Source of the DNA: Planctomycetota bacterium
GTDB lineage: Bacteria > Planctomycetota > UBA1135 > GCA-002686595
Reading direction: 5' to 3'
DNA length: 36,064 bases
Assembly: GCA_002686595.1 (NCBI GenBank)
Contig: NYXZ01000111.1
Location: forward strand, 1 to 36,064
Shown here: in pieces, positions 1-8,435 of the stretch
Numbering within the stretch: position 1 is the stretch's first letter
How the letters are laid out: each line of letters begins with the position of its first letter
The notes under the pieces: model-generated
The model's input: only the letters and a program-made list of their open reading frames with translations
Database searches by the model: none
Told to the model about the DNA's origin: nothing
Program-made: the position numbers and the translations under genes

Positions 1-2075
1 ACGGTCATATTCGAATCGACCACGGCGTCGCCAAAGCGCCCGAACTTCTTCACATATTGGGCGCGCACCACCTCATGGAAACGCTCCTCCGTGACGCCGT
101 TGTCCTTCAGCAGGCTCGACACGCGGAAGAAGGCGCCCAGGAATGCGTTGCCCTGCATACGCATTTGCAGGTCTTCGCGAGATGTCGCCCGGCGCGCGAT
201 GTCGAAGCCCGGCAGGACGAAGATACGGATCTGCTTGTCGATGACCTCTTGGCGCAGACCGGGGGGAATCCGTTCCCAGGCAGTGGCGGGATCTTCTTCA
301 GACTCCCAAACAAACGTACCACCCGGGGCCATGCCCGCCAGGGGATTGGAGTGTGTAAAGGCCTTGGGGTCGCAGCACAGCACCACATTCACATGACGCA
401 GATCGCAGTTGACACGGATGCGCTCCGGCGCCACGACCAGGAAGTAGGCAGTGGGCGCTCCCTTTTTCTCTGATCCGTACTTGGGGTTGGCGCTGACATG
501 CAGCACCTCTTTTTGATGCCCCACTTCGTCTAGCTCCTGGCGTTGGGCGGAGAGGTCAGCATCAAAAGCGCCGATGATCTCACTCAGGTTCTTGCCAGTG
601 GTGATCATGCCCCAGCCGCCGATGGAGTGCAGGCGCACGGCAATGGCCTGGTCCGGGAGCAGGGAAGGCGTGCGCTCGCTCTCGACCGCGTAGGGATGGT
701 CGATGCCCAGGCAGAAGTAGCTGGCTCCATCGGCGGATGTTTTCCCATCGCTACGGGCCGTGCGTCCGGTGACGAACTCATAGGCGCCCAGCACACCTTC
801 CGGACGGAAGTCACGGCTGCCGAGACCGTAGGATCCGCTGAAGATGCGGGGCTGGCGGTCGCACTCCAAGGCCGGCAAGCCCGCATGGCAAGCGGCGCTG
901 GAGTTCTCCAGCGCCTTGCCCAGGGCCGTGCGCAGATCACGGGCCAGGGGGTTGGCACCGGCCAGGGGCTCGTCCGTGCGCTCCAGGACGATCACTTGTT
1001 GCTTGCCAGCCAGGGCCTCGATCAGGGCGGCCTCCGGGAAGGGGCGCAGCACATTGACATGGATCGAGCCGACCTTGGCGTCCTCCTCCGTGCGCAGGAA
1101 GTCCACGGCGGCTTCGATGTTTTCCGCCGAGGAGCCCAGGGAAACGAAAACCGTCTCGGCATCCGCCGTGCGGTATTCGCTGATCAGTCCGTAGTGGCGC
1201 CCGGTGAGTTGCCCGAACTCCTCATAGGCAGCGGCAAGGAAGTCGAGGATCGATTCGCTGAAGTTGTTGCGGCGCGCGATGACGCCGTTCATGTAGTGCT
1301 CCTGGTTTTGCACGGAGCCGAGCAGCATGGGGTTCTCCAGGTCGATCATGCTCGGCACGCGGCGGCGCGTGGGGCCGAAGAGCGTGCGCTGGGCCAGCGT
1401 CGGGCATTCGATTTGATCGTCCGCGCGGCCGAGGAAGCGCCGCATGAGCTCGGCCTCGTGGCGGTAGAAGCTGCGTTCGAGGTGCGAAGTCAGGAAGCCG
1501 TCCTGAATGTTGATTCCCGGATTGAGAGCCAGTTCGTTGGCCTTGCGCAGGATCAGTGATTGGTCCGCCGCCTGTTGTGCGTCCTTGGCGAAGAGCATGG
1601 TCCAGCCCGTGTCGAGGGCCGTGTAAATGTCGTCGTGGCCGCAGTGCACATTGAGGGCGTGCTTGGTGAGGGCGCGGGCAGAGACCTGGAGCACCATGGT
1701 GGAGAGCTTGCCCGGGGCGTGGTAGTCCTGTTCCACGCCGTAGACCAGGCCCTGGCCGGAGGTGAAGTTCACCACGCGCTTGCCGGTTACGGAGAGGGCG
1801 ATGGCGCCGCCCTGGGCCGCGTGTTCCCCCTCGGTCTCGATGGCGATCTTGCTCTCGCCAAAGACATTCAGATTGCCCTCGGCAAAGGACAACTGGTAGT
1901 TCTCGCCCATCTCCGTGGACGGCGTGATGGGGTAGAACACACCGCCGTCTGTGATGCGGGCCTCCGTGTAATAGGAGACTAGCTGGTTGCCGTTGGTCGT
2001 GAGCCTGATGCCCGGGAAGGGCGGGGTTTGCTTGCCGTTTGTGGAGGCGGGGTTCAGGTTCTCGTGGGTGGTCAT
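1..2075 (-). CDS. Pyruvate:ferredoxin (flavodoxin) oxidoreductase-like 2-oxoacid oxidoreductase, fused alpha+gamma, 3' part outside window
   Basis: Partial gene: the start is at 2075 (ATG, first residues MTTHENLN) and the frame stays open to base 1, giving 691 residues without a stop. The family oxidatively decarboxylates a 2-oxoacid such as pyruvate to acyl-CoA, reducing ferredoxin or flavodoxin in the cytoplasm. Seen: the N-terminal POR motif YPITPSTEMGE at residues 48-58, ETEGEHAAQGGA near 80-91 and VNFTSGQGL near 102-110 (alpha/domain I), a central alpha C-terminal region around 300-440, and a gamma-type domain beginning near VRLHSIGGWGMITTGK at 480-495. In homologues the ferredoxin and TPP-binding domains follow, which would lie beyond the left edge. 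Substrate specificity cannot be read from this part. No Shine-Dalgarno is visible; an A+T-rich stretch (TTTAATAAG on the minus strand, near 2097-2105) could be part of a promoter. Divergent from the next gene. Confidence 0.88.
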   Translation of the reverse strand, partial: MTTHENLNPASTNGKQTPPFPGIRLTTNGNQLVSYYTEARITDGGVFYPITPSTEMGENYQLSFAEGNLNVFGESKIAIETEGEHAAQGGAIALSVTGKRVVNFTSGQGLVYGVEQDYHAPGKLSTMVLQVSARALTKHALNVHCGHDDIYTALDTGWTMLFAKDAQQAADQSLILRKANELALNPGINIQDGFLTSHLERSFYRHEAELMRRFLGRADDQIECPTLAQRTLFGPTRRRVPSMIDLENPMLLGSVQNQEHYMNGVIARRNNFSESILDFLAAAYEEFGQLTGRHYGLISEYRTADAETVFVSLGSSAENIEAAVDFLRTEEDAKVGSIHVNVLRPFPEAALIEALAGKQQVIVLERTDEPLAGANPLARDLRTALGKALENSSAACHAGLPALECDRQPRIFSGSYGLGSRDFRPEGVLGAYEFVTGRTARSDGKTSADGASYFCLGIDHPYAVESERTPSLLPDQAIAVRLHSIGGWGMITTGKNLSEIIGAFDADLSAQRQELDEVGHQKEVLHVSANPKYGSEKKGAPTAYFLVVAPERIRVNCDLRHVNVVLCCDPKAFTHSNPLAGMAPGGTFVWESEEDPATAWERIPPGLRQEVIDKQIRIFVLPGFDIARRATSREDLQMRMQGNAFLGAFFRVSSLLKDNGVTEERFHEVVRAQYVKKFGRFGDAVVDSNMT

Positions 2076-2308
2076 GGGGCGGACGCTCAGGCGCTCTTAT
2101 TAAAGGAGGGGGCTGGTTAGCGGGCGAACCACCGAATGGTGGCTCGGCCGAGCAGGCATGGTAGTAATCGAGGTGGATCGGGAGAATGCCGGGCTCCGGG
2201 CCCATCGGATGGAATGCCAATCCCCTTGAGGGTCTGTTGAGGAGTCCGTAAACCCGGATTCCCGTGGGGGCAGGCGGGCCGAAGCGCTCGGGGCAGTAGC
2301 ATGGAGGC

Positions 2309-3442
2309 GTGGATGCCCGACGCAAATACACACCTCTCCTGGCCCTGGCCGTGACCGCCTGTGCCTTTGAGGAGGCCTTGGTCGGCGATGGCCCCCCCGG
2401 CTCCCCCCAATCAACACCGGCCTGGACGCTGAATGAGCTGGATTCAACCGCGGAGGCCTCCCTGCGCGGCCTGGCCGTGGTGGACGAGCTCGTGGCCTGG
2501 TGTGGTGGCAGCGACGGCACGCTGTTGCGCACCACCGATGGCGGCCGACACTGGCTCCCGCGGCCCATTCCCGGGGCCGAAGACCTGGATTTCCGCTCCC
2601 TGTGGGCTCTGGATGCCCAAAGCGCCTGGACGGCCAGCGCCGGGCCCGGATCCGCCTCGCGCATCTACCACACCAGCGATGGCGGCCAGAACTGGACCCT
2701 GCAGCACACAAACCGCGAGCCAGAGGGCTTCTTCGATGCCATCGCCTTCTGGCCCGGGAGCGCTGGTCAACGGGGACTGGTGGTCGGCGATCCCGTGGCG
2801 GGGCACCTGACCATCCTGCGCACGGAGGACGGCGGCGCCCATTGGGAGCCCCTGCCCTCCGCCGCCCAACCTCCGAGCTTGCCCGGCGAGTACGCCTTTG
2901 CCGCCTCCGGCACTTCCCTGGCCCTGGTGGCACCATCCACCGCCTGGATCGTCACCGGCGGCTCAGTTGCTCGAATGTTGCGCAGCACCGATGGAGGGAC
3001 GAGCTGGGTGGCCGTGCCCCTGCCCCTGGGGGATGGCAGTGAAGGTGCCGGTGCCTTTTCCATAGCTACAGGCGATGGCGTACATGGGGTCGTCGTGGGG
3101 GGGAACTACAGGGAGCCCGAGCTGGCCGCCCGCCACTGGGCGCGCACGGAAGACGGTGGCCGCAGCTGGAGCGGGCCGGGAGGCTCCGGGGGGGCCGAGG
3201 GGCCCGAGGGGCCGACGGGGCCCGCGGGCTACCGTTCCTGCGTGGCCGTCCTGCCCCGGACGAATCATCGGACTTGGATTGCCGTCGGCCCATCCGGTGT
3301 CGACATCTCCGACGATGGTGGCCGGGTTTGGCGCAGCCTCAGGCATCAAGCGTTGAACTCCGTCGCCTGGGCTCCGTCCGGGCGCAGGGGGTTTGCCGTC
3401 GGTCCAGCCGGATCCCTTTACCGCTTGGAACCGGTGGACTGA
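2309..3442 (+). CDS. YCF48/BNR-like beta-propeller lipoprotein
   Basis: 377 residues. GTG start chosen because an in-frame TAG lies at 2297-2299, so no earlier start exists. The N-terminus (ARRKYTPLLALAVTAC) is a short lipoprotein signal with lipobox VTAC, Cys18 being the likely lipidated residue. The rest contains at least five Asp-box-like repeats of the form TxDGGxxW (TTDGGRHW, TSDGGQNW, TEDGGAHW, STDGGTSW, TEDGGRSW, SDDGGRVW), as in YCF48/photosystem II stability factor-like and sialidase-type propellers. Function is unknown; such proteins are often assembly factors or secreted binding scaffolds. A Gly/Pro collagen-like insert (GPEGPTGPAG, about 3190-3230) interrupts the propeller. It is followed after 36 bases by the sulfatase-like lipoprotein, so the two probably form a transcription unit of exported proteins. 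Confidence 0.85.
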   Translation: MDARRKYTPLLALAVTACAFEEALVGDGPPGSPQSTPAWTLNELDSTAEASLRGLAVVDELVAWCGGSDGTLLRTTDGGRHWLPRPIPGAEDLDFRSLWALDAQSAWTASAGPGSASRIYHTSDGGQNWTLQHTNREPEGFFDAIAFWPGSAGQRGLVVGDPVAGHLTILRTEDGGAHWEPLPSAAQPPSLPGEYAFAASGTSLALVAPSTAWIVTGGSVARMLRSTDGGTSWVAVPLPLGDGSEGAGAFSIATGDGVHGVVVGGNYREPELAARHWARTEDGGRSWSGPGGSGGAEGPEGPTGPAGYRSCVAVLPRTNHRTWIAVGPSGVDISDDGGRVWRSLRHQALNSVAWAPSGRRGFAVGPAGSLYRLEPVD

Positions 3443-3478
3443 GTTGATCGGATCCTGGGCGCGCGGCAAGGTGACTCC

Positions 3479-5041
3479 ATGAGCCCGCGCCCGCACCTCC
3501 CGTACATTCCGCACCGTCCGCACTTATTATTGGGCCGAGCATTGCTCGCCCTGCCGCTTTTTCTGGCCGCCGCTTGTGGCGGAGACCCGGGCCCGCGGCA
3601 CATCGTGCTCATCAGCCTGGACACCACCCGCGCCGATCACTTGGGCTGCTACGGCGGAGCCCCCACGCCGGCCATCGACTCCCTGGCCAGGGAAGGAGTG
3701 CGCTTCAGCGATGTCACCGCCCCGGCGCCCACCACGCTGGCCTCCCACACGTCCATGATGACCGGGTCCTGGCCCCAGACCCATGGCGTGGCCCGCAATG
3801 GTTTTCCGGTTCACCCCGCCAATCGCATGTTGGCCGAGGTCCTGTCGGAACGCGGTTTCCACACGGCCGCCTTCCTCGGTTCCTTTGCGCTGGAGAGTCG
3901 TTTCGGGTTTGACCAGGGCTTCGCCCACTTCGACGAGCGTTTTGACATTCTGGTCTCGCCCCAGGACGGCGATCAAAACCAGCGTCGGGCCGCGGATGTC
4001 ACCGATGCCGTCCTGGAGCACCTTGACGGGCGCGGCGCCGGGGACGGGCGCGGCGCCGGGGACGGGCGCGGCGCAGTTGACGAGCGCCTCTTTCTCTTTG
4101 CCCACTACTTCGATGCCCACGCGCCCTACGCGCCGCCGGGTGAAGAGCGGCCCGGGACCTTGTTGGATTTGGAACAGGCGGTGCGCGTTCACCAAGCACC
4201 TTTTTTGGAAACGCCGCCGGGCCTCATGGGTGTCATCACAGGCGGTTTGCATCCGCGCCTGGTGCGGCGGGCCGGTGGCGAACCCTTGGGCGACGATCAA
4301 CGACTGGCGGAGCTTTACGCGGCGGAGGTGGCGGAGGTCGATTCACAAATCGGGCGCCTGCTGGCGGGGTTGGCGGAACGCGGCATCCTCGACGAGGCTT
4401 TGGTGATTGTCACCGGCGACCATGGGGAGACGTTTTGGGAACACGGCGATGCCTGGAACCACGGCCTGTGGGTTTACCAGACGACCGTGGCCATTCCCCT
4501 TGTCATGCGCTTTCCCCAAGCTGCCCGGGGACCCGGCGGCGAGCTGCTCTCCCGCGGACAGTCGCTGGACACACCTGTTTCCACGGTTGATTTGGTGCCC
4601 ACGCTCTGCGAGCTGCTCGATCTGCCCATGCCCGCTGGTGTGGAGGGCGTGAGTCTGATGGGACTGATGGAGGGCAGCTCCCTCGCAGAGCGCCGGCTCT
4701 ACTCCCAAGCCACCCAACCAGGGGCGCGCTTCGAGCCCGAGCAGGGCTGGGAGAACCTGCACAAGCCGCGTTGCGTGCGTGCCGGTCGGTACAAGTTCGT
4801 GCACGCTCCCTACCTCGAACTCGAACAACTCTTTGATCTCCAAGACGATCCCGGTGAACGCACCAACCTGATCGCGGGACCCAACCCAAAGCCGGAACAC
4901 CGCGCCCTGGCCCGACGCCTGCGCGTGGAGTTGGATCGTTGGGTCGGCGCGGCCAGGCCGTTGGCCTCGGAAATGGATGTCTCCCAGACGCGCGAAGTAA
5001 TGGAACGCCTGCGCGCCCTGGGCTATGCCGGCGACGATTGA
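3479..5041 (+). CDS. Alkaline-phosphatase-superfamily hydrolase (sulfatase-like) lipoprotein
   Basis: 520 residues, ATG preceded by an AAGGTGA Shine-Dalgarno. The signal sequence ends in LAAAC, so Cys33 is the probable lipid anchor and the enzyme acts outside the inner membrane. Sulfatase-fold motifs are clear: SLDTTRADHLGCYG at 46-59 (metal ligand Asp48), the nucleophile loop PTTLASHTSMMTG at 84-96, VTGDHGETFWEHG (metal ligands Asp and His), and a C-terminal GRYKFVH...LFDLQDDPGE segment typical of sulfatases. Aligning the nucleophile loop puts Thr86 where true sulfatases carry the formylglycine Cys/Ser, so sulfate-ester hydrolysis by the classical mechanism is unlikely. Phosphodiester, phosphonate or transferase chemistry is as plausible. 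An 18-bp tandem repeat (4025-4074) encodes GRGAGD repeats in a surface loop. Convergent with the next gene, 19 bases away. Confidence 0.9.
   Translation: MSPRPHLPYIPHRPHLLLGRALLALPLFLAAACGGDPGPRHIVLISLDTTRADHLGCYGGAPTPAIDSLAREGVRFSDVTAPAPTTLASHTSMMTGSWPQTHGVARNGFPVHPANRMLAEVLSERGFHTAAFLGSFALESRFGFDQGFAHFDERFDILVSPQDGDQNQRRAADVTDAVLEHLDGRGAGDGRGAGDGRGAVDERLFLFAHYFDAHAPYAPPGEERPGTLLDLEQAVRVHQAPFLETPPGLMGVITGGLHPRLVRRAGGEPLGDDQRLAELYAAEVAEVDSQIGRLLAGLAERGILDEALVIVTGDHGETFWEHGDAWNHGLWVYQTTVAIPLVMRFPQAARGPGGELLSRGQSLDTPVSTVDLVPTLCELLDLPMPAGVEGVSLMGLMEGSSLAERRLYSQATQPGARFEPEQGWENLHKPRCVRAGRYKFVHAPYLELEQLFDLQDDPGERTNLIAGPNPKPEHRALARRLRVELDRWVGAARPLASEMDVSQTREVMERLRALGYAGDD
4025..4074 (+). repeat. 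In-frame 18-bp tandem repeat, about 2.8 copies, in the sulfatase-like gene
   Basis: Two perfect copies of an 18-base unit (4025-4042 and 4043-4060, starting gacgggcgcggcgc) are followed by a 14-base partial copy to 4074. The unit is six codons long, so copy-number changes would preserve the frame. It encodes DGRGAG repeats just before the LFLFAHYFDAHAPY metal-binding strand region. Confidence 0.9.
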
Positions 5042-5060
5042 GCCGCGCTCTTCGAGCAGT

Positions 5061-5540
5061 CTAGTCCGGTAACGGGTCCGGGCCGCCCTTGTCCGTGCGG
5101 GCCTCTTCCAGAATGGACTCGGCGATGCGCAGGGGGCATTTGGCGCGTAATGCCAGGGCCAGGGCATCGGAGGGGCGCGCGTCGACTACGGCGGTCTTTT
5201 CACCTCCGGCCTCGGTCAAAACCACCTGGGCGTAAAAGGGGTTCTCGCGCAGGTCGACGATGTCCACGCGGCGGATCTCGGCGCCGAGGGCTTCCACCAG
5301 GGAATAGGCCAGTTGGTGGGTCAGGGGGCGCTGGGGGCTGACGCCGGAAATGATGCGCTGGATCTCCAGGGCTTCCGGGATGCCGATCACGATGGGGAAG
5401 CCGCGCTGGCCGTCCTGTTCCTGGAGGAAGATGTGTTGTTGTTCGCTGCCGTCGCGCAGGACAATGCGCGCCAGGGAGATCTCGACCATTTGCTCGTCGC
5501 CCTGTTCCTCGGGAGTGGCGGGTGTCTGGTCGGCGGTCAC
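5061..5540 (-). CDS. Bifunctional nuclease (BFN/DUF151) family protein
   Basis: 159 residues from a GTG at 5540 whose bases overlap the upstream gene's TGA (GTGA), with an AGGA six bases before it. An ATG at 5489 (MVEISLARIV) would give 142 residues and is the main alternative. The core matches the BFN family: VEISLARIVL, FPIVIGIPEALEIQRII, LTHQLAYSLVEALGAEIRRVDIVDLRENPFYAQVVL, and DARPSDALALALRAKCPLRIAE, the strongly conserved C-terminal motif. Some family members have reported DNase/RNase activity, but most bacterial members are uncharacterised, so the biochemical role here is an inference. It is translationally coupled to the zinc-ribbon membrane protein upstream, suggesting the two work together. 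Confidence 0.9.
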   Translation of the reverse strand: MTADQTPATPEEQGDEQMVEISLARIVLRDGSEQQHIFLQEQDGQRGFPIVIGIPEALEIQRIISGVSPQRPLTHQLAYSLVEALGAEIRRVDIVDLRENPFYAQVVLTEAGGEKTAVVDARPSDALALALRAKCPLRIAESILEEARTDKGGPDPLPD

Positions 5541-6019
5541 GGTTGTTCCTGGACTGGGGGCGATGGTGTGTCTGTGGCGCCGGTGTTGGGAGGGGCGTCC
5601 GGCAGGCCCGCCTCGCGGCGCACGATGGTGATGAGTGAGCCGGATTCCTCCGCATGGTAGAAGGAGCTGGCCTCTTCGTCCACGAATCCGCAGGCGCCGC
5701 ACTTGATGCCGCGGGTGGTTTGCGGATCCAGCGGTTCTGTGCGGTCTTCAGAGCAGGCGGGGCAGGGGGGTTGTCCCGCGGTGGGGGAGAAGATGGAGAT
5801 CGTCAGCCACACGAGGAGCACGCCGAAGAGGGCGCCCAGGGCCCAGCCGAAGAGCCGGCTGTCGCCGCCGAAGACCAGGGACAGGCCCAGGGCGGCGGCG
5901 GCCAAGTAGGCCGGCCCCACCAGGTAGGCTGCCAGCCGTCCGAGGCCCCGGGGCGGACGGCGGCGCGGGCTCTTTGCGGGCTGGGGAGGTTGGGGGGCGG
6001 TTGAACCGGAAGGGGTCAT
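5537..6019 (-). CDS. Two-TM membrane protein with a zinc-ribbon tail
   Basis: 160 residues, ATG start. A basic, Pro-rich N-terminus (KSPRRRPPRG) is followed by two predicted membrane spans near residues 31-51 and 57-77. A four-cysteine zinc ribbon follows: CPAC at 86-89 and CGAC at 107-110, with 17 residues between the pairs. The tail is Pro/Thr-rich. I do not recognise a family. The topology would place the ribbon on one side of the membrane, probably the cytoplasm, where it could bind nucleic acid or protein. The last four bases overlap the start of the BFN gene, and a 15-bp inverted repeat lies about 10 bases upstream of the start. Confidence 0.8.
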   Translation of the reverse strand: MTPSGSTAPQPPQPAKSPRRRPPRGLGRLAAYLVGPAYLAAAALGLSLVFGGDSRLFGWALGALFGVLLVWLTISIFSPTAGQPPCPACSEDRTEPLDPQTTRGIKCGACGFVDEEASSFYHAEESGSLITIVRREAGLPDAPPNTGATDTPSPPVQEQP

Positions 6020-6029
6020 GACCAGGGCA

Positions 6030-6044
6030 GCCTAGCGCCTAGGC
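6030..6044. promoter_or_regulatory. 15-bp inverted repeat upstream of the zinc-ribbon/BFN pair
   Basis: GCCTAG-CGC-CTAGGC, perfect 6-bp arms around a 3-base centre, lying 10-25 bases upstream of the minus-strand start at 6019. The position would suit an operator or a 5'-UTR hairpin. The rest of the 275-base divergent gap (6020-6294) shows only a TACAAT hexamer at 6229-6234, about 60 bases before the asparaginase start, without a convincing -35 partner. Confidence 0.35.
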
Positions 6045-6294
6045 GGCAGGCGGGGTATCGGCGAACCGGCCGGCGCCGAACCCTGGGGGACGAGGATCGG
6101 GAAGTGGCGGTCATGGGCGCTTTGGACGGGAGGCGGTGCCCATTGGCCTCGGTGAACGGAATCCAAAATCCCCTTCCGGCACGCGCTCGGCCGGGGAAAG
6201 CCCGGGGACCTCTGGTGGCGGCCTGGGGTACAATCGGACGACGGTTGGACGACTGTCCGGGCCGTCTGCGCCGGGCAAGGCGCCACTCACCGAC

Positions 6295-7377
6295 ATGGAA
6301 CAGGTCAACGAATCGTCCCCCGCCGCCCCCGCTGGCCCCTTGGCCGAAGCTGCGGCGACCTCGGGGAATGGTGCCTATGCGGACAACCCGCCCCTGGTGC
6401 GCCTGTGGCGCGGCGATCGCGTGGAATGCGTCCACCGCGGGGCCTGGGTGCTGGCGGACAGCGCCGGCAACATCGTGGCCAGTGCCGGGGATCACGCTCA
6501 CCCGATCTACGCGCGCAGTTCCGTCAAGAGCCTGCAGGCCCTGCCCCTGATCGAGACCGGCGCGGCGTCCCGCTTTGGGTTTTCGGACCCGGAGTTGGCC
6601 CTGGCGGTGGCCTCCCACAGCGCCGAGGCCTGCCACACCGATGCCGTGGAGGCCCTCTTGGGGCGTTTGGAGTTGTCCGTCGATGATCTTCTGTGCGGCG
6701 CCCATCCCCCGACTGATCCCCAGGCCCGGGCCCTTTTGGCTAGTCGAGCGCTGGAGCCGACGGCGCTGCACAACAACTGCTCAGGCAAGCACACCGGTTT
6801 CCTGGCCCTGGCTCTGCACCTGGGCGTGGCACCGGCTGACTACCTCGATCCCATGAGCGAGAGCCAGCGCCGGGTGCGCGCCGCCGTCCTCGAGATGAGC
6901 GGCGTGGGGGAGGACGACCTGGGCATGGCGCTGGACGGCTGCAATGCTCCCACCTGGCGTTTGCCGCTCCACGGTTTGGCCACGGCCTTTGCCCGTGTGG
7001 CCAATCCGGAGGGGCTCTCCGCCGAGCGCCGGGACGCCTGTGAGCGCATCACGAACTCGGTGGCCGCCAACCCGGTGCTGATCGCCGGTACGCGCCGCCG
7101 TATCTGCACGGACATCGCGCGCCTGGCCGGCGGGCGCCTGTTTCCCAAGGGCGGCGCCGAAGGTGTTTACGCCGTGGGCCTGCGCGGAGGAGACCTGGGC
7201 CTGGCCCTCAAGATCGATGATGGTTCGACGCGCGGCGTAAATGCCTTGATCAGGGATCTTCTCAGACGCTTTGACTTCGCCACGGAGGAGGAACTCGCGC
7301 CCCTGGATTCATGGTCGGGCAGCCCCCTGCAAAACTGGGCCGGCGTGGATGTGGGGCGTACGGAGATCGTGGAATGA
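6295..7377 (+). CDS. Rhizobium etli-type L-asparaginase (asparaginase II family)
   Basis: 360 residues from ATG 6295 (MEQVNESSP). The frame is open upstream to 6136, but that part is low-complexity and outside the family's usual ~330-370 residues. The family hydrolyses L-asparagine to aspartate and ammonia with a zinc-containing, serine-lysine active site, unlike classical asparaginases. Using the R. etli enzyme as guide, the key residues are all present: Ser75-x-x-Lys78 (YARSSVKS), Ser107 (ASHSAE), Cys162 and Lys165 in NNCSGKH, Cys216 in LDGCNAP, and Lys285 in FPKGGAEG. The ATG of nnrD overlaps its TGA (ATGA), so the genes are translationally coupled. Confidence 0.9.
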   Translation: MEQVNESSPAAPAGPLAEAAATSGNGAYADNPPLVRLWRGDRVECVHRGAWVLADSAGNIVASAGDHAHPIYARSSVKSLQALPLIETGAASRFGFSDPELALAVASHSAEACHTDAVEALLGRLELSVDDLLCGAHPPTDPQARALLASRALEPTALHNNCSGKHTGFLALALHLGVAPADYLDPMSESQRRVRAAVLEMSGVGEDDLGMALDGCNAPTWRLPLHGLATAFARVANPEGLSAERRDACERITNSVAANPVLIAGTRRRICTDIARLAGGRLFPKGGAEGVYAVGLRGGDLGLALKIDDGSTRGVNALIRDLLRRFDFATEEELAPLDSWSGSPLQNWAGVDVGRTEIVE

Positions 7378-8435
7378 GCCCCGGCCCTGGACCGCACCCT
7401 CTCGATCCGGATGAGAATGCGCCGGAGGAGGGCGAAGTCGGTGAGGATGAAGAGGGCGACTTTGATTACAGCCAACTTGATCCACTGGATTTTGGACTTG
7501 CGCCCCGCGCCAGGCCGCTGACGAGAGGCGACTTCGAGCCGCCGCCGCCGCCGTCCCTGGACGCCGATGCTCACAAGGGAGAGGCTGGACGCTTGTTGTG
7601 TTTGTGCGGCAGCGCGGACATGCCGGGGGCGGCGAGTTTGGTGGCCAAGAGTGCTTTGCGCATGGGGGCCGGACTCGTCACGGTGGGGTACCTCGATGTG
7701 GCGCTCCGGGATGCGGTGGCGGCCCAATGCGTCGAGGCGACCTTCCTCGATCTAACGGACCTGGAGGCACCCGGAGACTTGGCGCAGATCCTGTCCGGGC
7801 GCGCGGATCACGCGGTTGTTCTCGGGCCCGGCTTGGGCCAGTCCCCGGCCGCGGTTTCCCTGGTGCGCGACTACTTCGCCTGCGAGGCGCGTCCCACGGT
7901 GCTCGACGCCGACGGACTGAACATCATCAGCGAGCACCTTGACTGGCTGGCTGACTACGGTGCGCCGCTGATTATCACTCCCCATGCGGGAGAGGCCCGG
8001 CGCCTGCTCGGTAGGCCCGTTGCCAACGACCCCACCGAGCGCAGCGCCAGCGCCCGCGAGTTGGCGGCGAGCGTCGGCGCCATCTGCTGTCTCAAGGGAG
8101 CGTGGACGGTGATCAGCGACAGCGCGAATACCAATGTGAACCTGACGGGCAATCCGGGCCTGGCGACGGCGGGCAGTGGCGATGTGCTGTCGGGCGTGAT
8201 CGGAGCACTCTTGGCGGCGTCGGTCGTGCGCGGCGGCGCTTTCTTTCCGCCCTTTGAAGCGGCGCGCTGCGGTGTCTTCATCCATGGGATTGCCGGTGAT
8301 ATGGCCTCCCATGAACTGGGCGAGTTGGGCGTGATCGCCTCCGATCTGTTAGATGCCCTGCCCATCGCCACCAGCCTTGTGGAGGGGCGTTACGAGCAGG
8401 ATGACCAGGACGATGGGGGCAGTGCCCAAGCCTGA
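7374..8435 (+). CDS. nnrD: ADP/ATP-dependent NAD(P)H-hydrate dehydratase (NnrD domain)
   Basis: 353 residues; the ATG overlaps the asparaginase stop codon. The enzyme repairs the damaged cofactors NADHX and NADPHX by nucleotide-dependent dehydration in the cytoplasm. Seen: KGEAGRLLCLCGS (normally HKGxxGRVLVIAGS), GAASLVAKSALRMGAGLVTV, VLDADGLNII, ITPHAGEARRLLG, LKGAWTVI, and the ribokinase-fold anion-hole motif NPGLATAGSGDVLSG. Only the dehydratase domain is present; the NnrE epimerase domain often fused to it is absent. The first ~65 residues are an unusual acidic, Pro-rich extension (EEGEVGEDEEGDFDY) not expected in the family. The downstream HEAT-like gene starts inside its 3' end. Confidence 0.92.
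   Translation: MSPGPGPHPLDPDENAPEEGEVGEDEEGDFDYSQLDPLDFGLAPRARPLTRGDFEPPPPPSLDADAHKGEAGRLLCLCGSADMPGAASLVAKSALRMGAGLVTVGYLDVALRDAVAAQCVEATFLDLTDLEAPGDLAQILSGRADHAVVLGPGLGQSPAAVSLVRDYFACEARPTVLDADGLNIISEHLDWLADYGAPLIITPHAGEARRLLGRPVANDPTERSASARELAASVGAICCLKGAWTVISDSANTNVNLTGNPGLATAGSGDVLSGVIGALLAASVVRGGAFFPPFEAARCGVFIHGIAGDMASHELGELGVIASDLLDALPIATSLVEGRYEQDDQDDGGSAQA

Noticed and set aside
1222-2664. A 480-codon open frame on the minus strand, plus several plus-strand frames antisense to the PFOR-like gene (57-473, 543-1559, 1560-1982)
   Set aside because: They are shadow frames in GC-rich DNA. The frame from 2075 down encodes clear PFOR motifs and excludes them; the shadows are Arg/Pro/Ala-rich with no recognisable domain.
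6136-6294. N-terminal extension of the asparaginase from the earlier ATG
   Set aside because: The 53 residues are low-complexity Gly/Pro/Ser/Arg and lie before the family's normal start; ATG 6295 gives the expected length.
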